NCBI GenBank assembly: GCA_021163585.1
Contig: JAGGTW010000112.1
Coordinates: 1-8,264, forward strand
Source: Desulfurococcales archaeon
GTDB lineage: Archaea > Thermoproteota > Thermoprotei_A > Sulfolobales > NBVN01
Length of the DNA: 8,264 bases
Direction: 5' to 3'
Positions 1-5,400 of this stretch are shown here, one piece after another (within the stretch, counting starts at the first letter, position 1; every line of letters begins with the position of its first letter). Under the pieces are notes generated by a model, which did no database searches, had not been told where the DNA came from, and saw nothing but the letters and a program-made list of their open reading frames with translations. A program made the position numbers and the translations under genes.

Positions 1-7
1 GTACGTT

Positions 8-17
8 AGAAGAAAAC
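8..17 (-). terminator. Possible pyrimidine-tract terminator after the isomerase
   Basis: About 17 bases past the TAG stop of the isomerase the minus strand reads GTTTTCTTCT. T-rich tracts without a hairpin are the usual archaeal termination signal. The tract is short and interrupted, so this is a weak call. Confidence 0.25.
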
Positions 18-34
18 TGAATGTTGAGGTAATT

Positions 35-1033
35 CTACTCCCCTAATACATCGTCACGTATTAATAGGTCGTTCTCCTTTAACTGCTCTTTGATACTGAG
101 ACCGTACTCCTCAATAAGTATCAGTATTGCTGCTTGCGGAGGAATTATACCCCTCTCTGTAATTATCGCATCTATGTATTCTGGAGGTGTAACATCGAAG
201 ACAGGGTTATATACCTCTACATCAGGCTTATTTTTAAGCCAGTCTCTGCTCACTACCTCGGTAGGGTCTCTGACCTCGATCGGTACCAGCTCACCTATCA
301 CTGTTCGCGGGCTGAATTTATAGGTTTCAGCAGCTACGTACGTCCTGACTCTCGCCTCCTTAGCGACGAGAGCAACAAGTGAGGTACCTATCTTATTTAT
401 TACCGCTCCATTAGCAGCAACAGTGTCTGCACCGACAATAACTTTGGTTACTTTCTTCATGAAGTACCTGACTGAGGAATCAGGTATTAAAACTACATCT
501 AACCCCGCATCAGACAATACCCTAGCAGTTATTAGTCCCTGCAGCCTAGGCCTAGTTTCTTTTACGTAAACCTTATTCACTTTACCAAGCTTATGGGCAG
601 TTACTATAATAGAGACAGCTGCCGTGCTGTGGCAGTGCGTCATTACGACGTCGCCATACTCCAGTCTCTTAGCCCCCAACTCGCCAATCACTTTAACAGC
701 ATTTTGAGAATACTCGATAAAGTAATCGGCGGTTCTTATGACTAGGTCTCTCGCCTCGCTCAGAGATGCTGGCTTAGCCCTCCGGAGCCTGCTGAGAACG
801 TATGAGACAGCATTTGGCAGTGACACAGCAGTAGGTCTCGCCGACCTAATAAAGTCAGCTACAGTATTAATGTATTCCATAAATTCTTGAAGGTCCTCAC
901 CTTCAAAGTTTCGGGTAGCAGTAGCTAGTGCTTCAGCTGCAGCTCTCGCGATCTTACCCGCACCCCTTATTTTCATATTTTTAATGTCTTCCCTTATTTC
1001 AACGACTTTACGCGGTATCTCAAAGCGATGCAT
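35..1033 (-). CDS. Ribose-1,5-bisphosphate isomerase (eIF2B-like family)
   Basis: A 332-residue protein from the ATG at 1033, predicted to convert ribose 1,5-bisphosphate to ribulose 1,5-bisphosphate in the cytoplasmic archaeal AMP/nucleoside salvage route that feeds type III RuBisCO. Seen: the N-terminal KIRGAGKIARAAAEAL segment (about 21-36), RPTAVSLPNA (about 66-75), THCHS with Cys134, VGADTVAANGAVINKIGT with Asp203, AAETYKF, and the C-terminal FDVTPPEYIDAIITERG. From family knowledge, the Thermococcus kodakarensis enzyme uses Cys133 and Asp202, so both catalytic residues are present at almost the same numbering, and the length (about 320-330) fits. The longer GTG start at 1039 is rejected because it directly abuts the Shine-Dalgarno sequence. 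The gene overlaps the end of the upstream paralogue by 14 bases, so the two are probably co-transcribed and translationally coupled. Confidence 0.92.
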   Translation of the reverse strand: MHRFEIPRKVVEIREDIKNMKIRGAGKIARAAAEALATATRNFEGEDLQEFMEYINTVADFIRSARPTAVSLPNAVSYVLSRLRRAKPASLSEARDLVIRTADYFIEYSQNAVKVIGELGAKRLEYGDVVMTHCHSTAAVSIIVTAHKLGKVNKVYVKETRPRLQGLITARVLSDAGLDVVLIPDSSVRYFMKKVTKVIVGADTVAANGAVINKIGTSLVALVAKEARVRTYVAAETYKFSPRTVIGELVPIEVRDPTEVVSRDWLKNKPDVEVYNPVFDVTPPEYIDAIITERGIIPPQAAILILIEEYGLSIKEQLKENDLLIRDDVLGE

Positions 1034-2036
1034 GTGCACTCACCTCCCTCAGCAACTCACTTATTGGTCTTAACTTAGGTGGCCAGCCATGCAGATCACG
1101 TACGATGAAGGGTATGGCCTGTGGTGCTACTAAACCGTACTCAGTCACTATTGCGTCTATGTACTCAGGTGGCGTAACATCAAATAAAGGCTCCTTAACA
1201 ATTACTCTACCAGCTAAGCGATTAAGTTCTTCTTCAGGTACCAGGAGTTTAGGCTCACTCAAAACAACACCCTCTATTAGTTCTCCAAAAACTGTTTCAT
1301 AACCGAATTTGTATGTACCTGCTGCCACGTACGTCCTGACTCTCGCCTCCTTAGCAGCTAGTCCAATGACTGACGTTCCGACCTTACTTATTACTGCACC
1401 ATTTGCTGCTACAGCATCAGCGCCTACGATAACCTTTGATACCTTCTTCATGACGTACCGAACAGCTGAATCCACTATTAACGTAGTTTTTATTTTCATT
1501 CTACTAAGTACTTCAGCAGTATGGAGACCTTCACTAATAGGTCTGGACTCAGTAACGACTACACTAAACTTTACTTCCCGCTCAAGTGCCTTGCTAAGAA
1601 GTTTTATTACGGTAGAACTGTATGAATGTGTCAGGATAACATCGCCATCTGTTATCCTTCTTGAACCTAGGGTAGCGACAACCTCCTTAATTTCCTCAAC
1701 TTTCTTTTTTATCTTACTGATAATTATGTGAGCTTTGTAGGTTGCTTCATCTGCACCCACGTTGTCGAGTAGCTCAACGTATTCTTCTAAGAATTGTCTA
1801 ATTAAGTTGATCATGACGAGCGAAGTAGGGCGTGCTTCCATAAAGACTGGGATCCACTCAATTAAGTACTTACTAAGTATTCTTGGGTATTTTTCGGAAA
1901 CAAATTTTATAGCATCGAGAACCTTGTATGCTGCCTCTGTTGATCCTAGAATACGCCCACTTCTTAAGTCGCTTACAAGTTTCTCACTCATGTTGTTTAT
2001 GTTTTTGTCAAGTAGTGACGTCAAAATTATTCCCAT
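1020..2036 (-). CDS. eIF2B-like / R15P isomerase paralogue lacking the catalytic Cys
   Basis: Paralogue of the following gene, aligning over its whole length with shared VGADAVAANGAVISKVGT, AKEARVRTYVAA and FDVTPPEYIDAIVTE blocks. In the catalytic THCHS motif Cys is replaced by Ser (THSYS, Ser138 counting from 2036), the IRGAG substrate-loop motif reads ILGST, and AAETYKF reads AAGTYKF; the Asp of GAD (Asp207) is kept. THSYS followed by a VVTESRP block recalls eIF2B alpha subunits, so it may be an archaeal translation-factor-like (aIF2B) protein or an inactive partner of the isomerase; activity is doubtful. Start is uncertain: ATGs lie at 2054, 2036 and 1991 and none has a Shine-Dalgarno sequence. 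I chose 2036 (338 residues) because an A/T box is centred 27 bases upstream, fitting a leaderless transcript; 1991 (323 residues) fits the family N-terminus best. It is first in a two-gene operon. Confidence 0.85.
   Translation of the reverse strand: MGIILTSLLDKNINNMSEKLVSDLRSGRILGSTEAAYKVLDAIKFVSEKYPRILSKYLIEWIPVFMEARPTSLVMINLIRQFLEEYVELLDNVGADEATYKAHIIISKIKKKVEEIKEVVATLGSRRITDGDVILTHSYSSTVIKLLSKALEREVKFSVVVTESRPISEGLHTAEVLSRMKIKTTLIVDSAVRYVMKKVSKVIVGADAVAANGAVISKVGTSVIGLAAKEARVRTYVAAGTYKFGYETVFGELIEGVVLSEPKLLVPEEELNRLAGRVIVKEPLFDVTPPEYIDAIVTEYGLVAPQAIPFIVRDLHGWPPKLRPISELLREVSAHASL
1040..1048 (-). promoter_or_regulatory. Shine-Dalgarno sequence that sets the isomerase start
   Basis: Minus-strand GGGAGGTGA lies inside the 3' end of the upstream paralogue. 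It is followed by six bases and then ATG at 1033, which is ideal spacing. The in-frame GTG at 1039 begins immediately after it, with no spacing, so it cannot use this site. This is the clearest ribosome binding site in the window and fits an internal operon gene, whereas ileS and the upstream paralogue show none. Confidence 0.75.
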
Positions 2037-2056
2037 GATTAAGATCGGGTGCATAG

Positions 2057-2067
2057 GTAAATTATTT
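2057..2067 (-). promoter_or_regulatory. TATA-like box for the two-gene eIF2B-like operon
   Basis: Minus-strand AAAATAATTTA is centred about 27 bases upstream of the ATG at 2036, the spacing expected for a leaderless archaeal transcript starting at that codon. A second candidate, TTTAATC about 30-36 bases upstream of the ATG at 2054, would serve the longer reading frame. The flanking sequence is A/T-rich throughout, so the exact box is uncertain. Confidence 0.35.
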
Positions 2068-2095
2068 TACATAATTCTTCATTGATTAAATTCAG

Positions 2096-2230
2096 GTGTT
2101 AAAAGACTCTGATGTAGTTTTAACTGCAGCCGACTTCCTTAAATGAATTAGGTGCTTTTACTTAGCATTAGCTAGGGATCTGAAGGCAAAAGCGCTAACT
2201 ATTGATGATTTAGTATATTTAAAATTAATT
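2096..2230 (+). pseudogene. Decayed PIN-domain (VapC-type toxin) remnant
   Basis: In one plus-strand frame, the 3'-to-3' gap before ileS reads from a GTG at 2096 through DVVLTAADFLK to a TGA at 2144. It then continues in the same frame as FYLALARDLKAKALTIDD and VYLKL, running into the antisense of the ileS end. The second part resembles the C-terminus of VapC PIN-domain ribonucleases, which typically reads DA-x-YLALA-x-x-L-x-A-x-LLT-x-D followed by a final helix. The acidic residue expected just before YLALA is missing, the N-terminal two thirds are absent, and a stop interrupts the frame, so no functional toxin is encoded. No antitoxin gene is visible. The assignment is from motif resemblance only, over about 25 residues; a chance open stretch is the alternative. 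Confidence 0.35.
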
Positions 2231-5206
2231 ACTTCGTCTGATTCCAAGAGTTACTTTCTTACCTTCAATATTCCAGTCGGCAGTATACATATCTGATTGT
2301 ACCTTATTAATTATGCCTTTAGCTCTTACCTCACCAGCTATGTAGCTCTTAAATTTCCCTACAGCCTCAATCAGATCGGAATCTGAGGTTTCAATACCAA
2401 CCACTATATATTCTTCAATATTGAGGTTCATTTTATTCCTCATGACTTGTACCCTTCTTATGATTTCCCTAGCCAAGGCTTCCAAGTAAAGGTTGCGACT
2501 TAACCTCCTAGGTATGCAGACCATATAATCTTGAGAATCCTCAGTCACGTATTTCTCATCTACACACCTCCTCTCGTCAGTAGTAATGACTACGTTCTTT
2601 GCATTACCTAAGAATGCTATTGTGTCAATAACTTCCTTAAGTGAGTTTGCCTTAGACTCATCTCTTACTACAACTATGACCTCACTAATTGGCCACCTCA
2701 GCTTTATGCCTATGGAGTTCCGTAGTGATGCAATAGATGACGATATCGAGAATACCGTTGCGAATACTTCTTCTAATTCGATATTTATGAATTCCTCCTG
2801 AGCCTCCTCCCACTTGCTTAAGTGAACGCTCTCCTCAATGTCAGGCTCTAGCACTTTCAAAAACTTCAGCCATAGTGCTTCACTAAAGTGCGGTACTATG
2901 AGAGAAAGGGCCTTCGAACTCTTCCTGAGAACGTAGTAGAGTACCGCATAGACTACGTATTTATCATCATCCTCCTCCCTCCAAACTCTAGGACGTACAA
3001 GCCTCAGGTACCCGTGACTCAGATCTTCAATAAAGAAATTGATTATCTCACGGGATGCTTTATGCAGCTCATACTTCCTCATGTACTCGTCGAACTTCTT
3101 AATTACAGTATTCACCCTTGATAGAATCCACCTATCTTCAACCTTAGTCTTATCGATTAAGCTACTTAACACATGTACTTTAGGATCGAACTTGTCTATG
3201 CGCATGTAGGTAGCTGCAAACCTAAAGATGTTCCATATTATGTTCAACTTACTCAGAGATTCCTTAACTTCATCTTCATCAAAGCTGAATGGGTCGCCGG
3301 GCGGATACTTCGTCAATATGTAAAGCCTAACTGGGTCAGCACCGAATTTATTAAGAAGGTCTTTGGCCCATACTACATTACCTAAGTGCTTAGTCATCTT
3401 CCTCCCGTACTTGTCGAGTACCAGACCCTGCATTAGGATTTCCTTGTAGGGAGCTGACTTCATGAGTAGTACCGAAGTAACTAGCAGTGAGTAGAACCAC
3501 CCCCTCGTCTGATCTATGCCTTCAGTTACGAAGTTGTAGGGGTATAACTTCCTAAATAACTCTTTATTTCTTATTCCGTCTACACCAGCTAACCAGGCAA
3601 TACCGCTATCTATCCACACATCTACAACATACGGCTCCCTAACCCACCCACTGCAGCCGTCAGATCTCAGCTCTACTTTATCTATCCACGGTCTATGCAC
3701 TAAGTAGTCATCACTAACACTTGGTAACTTAACAGCTCTCTTCTTCAGTTCCTCTATACTGCCTATGACGATGACCTTCTCCGGGTCGTCAATGCACTTC
3801 CAGACAGGTAGGGGTGTTCCCCATATCCTAGATCTTGAAATGGTCCAGTCCCTAATATTAGCCAGCCAGTTCTCGAATCTAGCCCTTAGTTTTTCAGGGT
3901 AGATCTTCACAGTTTCTAGTGCCTTAAGAAGTTCATTTCTTAAACTCTCTACTTTAAGGAACCATTGCTTGTCAGCTCTATATATTAGTGGTGTATGGCA
4001 TCTCCAGCAGTGGGGGTATGAATGCCTTATCGTTCCTGCATGAATAAGTAGTCCTTTATTCTTTAGTATGGTGATTACTTTATTGGAAGCAGTATCTACG
4101 TCAAGTCCGCTAAAGACGCCTGAATTGCTGTTGAAGACCCCGTTAATTTCCACATTACTAGTTATGGGTAAATTATACTTGAGACCCACCTCAAAATCCT
4201 CAGGGCCGTGTCCAGGCGCTATGTGAACTAGACCCGTACCCTCTTCAAGAGACACGAAGTCGGCAACTATAACCTTGTGTGCATTAGTGTGTTCTTTATG
4301 CACGGGTACCTCATCCAGGAGAGGGTGCTCGTACTTAACTCCTTCAAGCACTGAGCCCTCGAATCTCTTCACTACATTCCAGTTTTTCAGTCCCGCCCTA
4401 TTTAGCACATCATTAATAAGGTTCTCTGCAATAATCCATAGCTCACCATTAACAGAGACCTCGCAGTAATTGCCTTGAGGGTGCACAGCAACAGCTTCAT
4501 TATCTATTAAGGTCCAGGGCGTCGTCGTCCATATTACTAGGTATTTATTAGGACTGCCTTCAACCTTAAACTTAACGTAGATAGATGGCGACGTCTTTTC
4601 CTCATAGCCCTGGTCAACTTCCGCATCACTAAGTGCTGTCTCACACCTTGGGCAGAATGGCAGTACCCTGTACCCCTCGTAGAGCAGTCCATCCTCCCAT
4701 GTCTTCTTTATCAGATACCATACATGCTCTAGATACCTCGCCTTCCTAGTCTCATAAGCATTCCTCAGGTCCAGCCATAAGGCTATTCTCTTAGTTGCAT
4801 AATCCTCCCAGAACTCCAAGTAGTAATTGACTAAGTTATAGCACTCCTCAACGAATTTTTCAAGACCTATTTTTTCACTTATTTCTTTCTTCCTCTTAAC
4901 ACCTAGCTTCTTTTCTACCTCAACTTCAACTGGAAGTCCCTGCTCATCCCATCCTGCCTGAGCCCACACATTGTAGCCCTTAAGGCGGTAGTACTTAAGG
5001 ACGAAGTCCTTATAGATCCTACCCCTTATGTGGCCTATGTGCGGAAAACCATTAGCAGTAGGGGGGCCTTCTAGAAACGCAAATACCGGTCTGTCCTCAC
5101 TCCACGACCTCCACCTACCTGGAACGTCTTTCTTCTCCCAGTATTTCTGTATCTCCTTCTCTAGCTCCTTTATCTTCAGAGCCCCCAAATCAATAATTGA
5201 CACCAT
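2225..5206 (-). CDS. ileS: Isoleucyl-tRNA synthetase
   Basis: A 993-residue class I aminoacyl-tRNA synthetase that charges tRNA-Ile with isoleucine in the cytoplasm. The signature EGPPTANGFPHIGH contains the HIGH motif (56-59) and is of the isoleucine rather than the valine type. The KMSKS loop reads KMTKH (603-607) followed by LGNV. The CP1 editing domain is marked by WTTTPWTL (about 226-233) and GTGLVHIAPGHGPED, whose Asp337 should be the editing aspartate. Cysteine pairs CPRC (185/188) and CWRC (400/403) can bind zinc. The Rossmann-domain WTISRSRIWGTPLPVW block precedes WIDSG and TRGWFYSLL; the anticodon-binding helical domain and a C-terminal extension follow. Length is normal for archaeal enzymes. 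ATG 5206 is preferred over the adjacent in-frame TTG at 5209. No Shine-Dalgarno is present; a TATA-like box suggests leaderless transcription. Confidence 0.97.
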   Translation of the reverse strand: MVSIIDLGALKIKELEKEIQKYWEKKDVPGRWRSWSEDRPVFAFLEGPPTANGFPHIGHIRGRIYKDFVLKYYRLKGYNVWAQAGWDEQGLPVEVEVEKKLGVKRKKEISEKIGLEKFVEECYNLVNYYLEFWEDYATKRIALWLDLRNAYETRKARYLEHVWYLIKKTWEDGLLYEGYRVLPFCPRCETALSDAEVDQGYEEKTSPSIYVKFKVEGSPNKYLVIWTTTPWTLIDNEAVAVHPQGNYCEVSVNGELWIIAENLINDVLNRAGLKNWNVVKRFEGSVLEGVKYEHPLLDEVPVHKEHTNAHKVIVADFVSLEEGTGLVHIAPGHGPEDFEVGLKYNLPITSNVEINGVFNSNSGVFSGLDVDTASNKVITILKNKGLLIHAGTIRHSYPHCWRCHTPLIYRADKQWFLKVESLRNELLKALETVKIYPEKLRARFENWLANIRDWTISRSRIWGTPLPVWKCIDDPEKVIVIGSIEELKKRAVKLPSVSDDYLVHRPWIDKVELRSDGCSGWVREPYVVDVWIDSGIAWLAGVDGIRNKELFRKLYPYNFVTEGIDQTRGWFYSLLVTSVLLMKSAPYKEILMQGLVLDKYGRKMTKHLGNVVWAKDLLNKFGADPVRLYILTKYPPGDPFSFDEDEVKESLSKLNIIWNIFRFAATYMRIDKFDPKVHVLSSLIDKTKVEDRWILSRVNTVIKKFDEYMRKYELHKASREIINFFIEDLSHGYLRLVRPRVWREEDDDKYVVYAVLYYVLRKSSKALSLIVPHFSEALWLKFLKVLEPDIEESVHLSKWEEAQEEFINIELEEVFATVFSISSSIASLRNSIGIKLRWPISEVIVVVRDESKANSLKEVIDTIAFLGNAKNVVITTDERRCVDEKYVTEDSQDYMVCIPRRLSRNLYLEALAREIIRRVQVMRNKMNLNIEEYIVVGIETSDSDLIEAVGKFKSYIAGEVRAKGIINKVQSDMYTADWNIEGKKVTLGIRRSN

Positions 5207-5225
5207 CAAGAAGTTAGAACAGCCG

Positions 5226-5233
5226 TTTAATAA
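5226..5233 (-). promoter_or_regulatory. TATA-like box of ileS
   Basis: Minus-strand TTATTAAA lies 20-27 bases upstream of the ileS ATG. With the usual archaeal box A to start-site spacing of about 26, transcription would begin at or within a few bases of the start codon. This agrees with the lack of a ribosome binding site. Confidence 0.5.
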
Positions 5234-5246
5234 GTGTTTATGGGTG

Positions 5247-5310
5247 GATGCCCCGTGGGGATCCCCTACTCATTCCGAGCCAGTCAGGCTCCGTCATAGG
5301 GGTCTCCTCC
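5247..5310 (-). ncRNA. Candidate structured RNA with a kink-turn (L7Ae-type) motif
   Basis: A GC-rich island in an A/T-rich gap. On the minus strand CCCCUA (5302-5297) pairs with UAGGGG (5268-5263), and GAGCC (5291-5287) pairs with GGCUC (5281-5277) around a five-base loop. The internal loop between them fits a standard kink-turn: closing pair C5293-G5275, three-base bulge A5274 A5273 U5272, sheared pairs G5271-A5294 and A5270-G5295, then U5296-G5269. The UGA and AUGA strands are like box D and box C. The plus strand cannot form this motif. A second CCCC/GGGG pair (5260-5257 with 5254-5251) follows. Such motifs bind L7Ae in H/ACA and C/D guide RNAs, but I find no convincing guide arrangement or basal stem. 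It could be an independent small RNA or the ileS leader. Folded by eye, not by computation. Confidence 0.4.
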
Positions 5311-5336
5311 TTAGTTACTCTATATTAAGTAACTAA
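5311..5336. repeat. Perfect 9-bp inverted repeat upstream of the structured RNA
   Basis: TTAGTTACT (5311-5319) and its exact reverse complement AGTAACTAA (5328-5336) are separated by eight A/T-rich bases (5320-5327). The repeat occupies the gap between the predicted box A and the predicted RNA start. That position suits an operator for a dimeric regulator. No T-tract follows either arm, so it does not look like a terminator. Confidence 0.6.
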
Positions 5337-5340
5337 TAAA
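5333..5340 (-). promoter_or_regulatory. Box A for the candidate structured RNA
   Basis: Minus-strand TTTATTAG is centred 26 bases upstream of position 5310, the first G of the GGAGGAGA run that leads into the kink-turn hairpin. This is the expected spacing for an archaeal TATA box. A second TATA-like sequence, TTAATATA (5328-5321), lies inside the neighbouring inverted repeat and would place a start near 5298, inside the hairpin stem. Confidence 0.4.
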
Positions 5341-5385
5341 TAATTGCGGTAGTGTAGCAGCTACATTAATGTTTTTTGAATGATT

Positions 5386-5390
5386 AAAAA
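5386..5390 (-). terminator. T-tract terminator after AOR
   Basis: A run of five T on the minus strand begins ten bases after the AOR stop codon (TAA at 5403-5401). Short U-tracts just past a stop codon commonly end archaeal transcripts. A further six-base run on the opposite strand (5372-5377) follows a small hairpin, TGTAG-CAG-CTACA, at 5354-5366. Confidence 0.35.
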
Positions 5391-5400
5391 GTGAGTTATA

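Noticed and set aside
1309..1731. 140-codon open frame on the plus strand, antisense to the eIF2B-like paralogue
   Set aside because: It lies wholly inside a gene with strong family motifs, its product is low-complexity Ser/Thr-rich without domain features, and it has no promoter or ribosome binding site.
2888..3385. Two plus-strand open frames (77 and 70 codons) antisense to ileS
   Set aside because: Both are shadows of the synthetase anticodon-binding region with no independent support.
2225..5206. Valyl- rather than isoleucyl-tRNA synthetase
   Set aside because: The HIGH-region signature EGPPTANG-PHIGH is the isoleucine type; valine enzymes read PPPN/T-TG-LH-GH.
5247..5310. Reading the GC-rich island as a C/D box guide RNA or a tRNA
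   Set aside because: The C-like (AUGACGG) and D-like (CUGA) elements are too close to hold a guide, no terminal D box follows, and there is no T-loop or acceptor stem for a tRNA.
5028..5336. 102-codon plus-strand open frame spanning the ileS 5' end and the structured RNA
   Set aside because: It is antisense to the ileS catalytic N-terminus, then reads through the GC-rich hairpin region; no coding character and no recognisable protein.
5354..5377. Hairpin TGTAG-CAG-CTACA followed by a six-T run as a bacterial-type terminator on the plus strand
   Set aside because: No plus-strand gene ends upstream of it, the stem is only five pairs, and the T run is six bases away from the stem.
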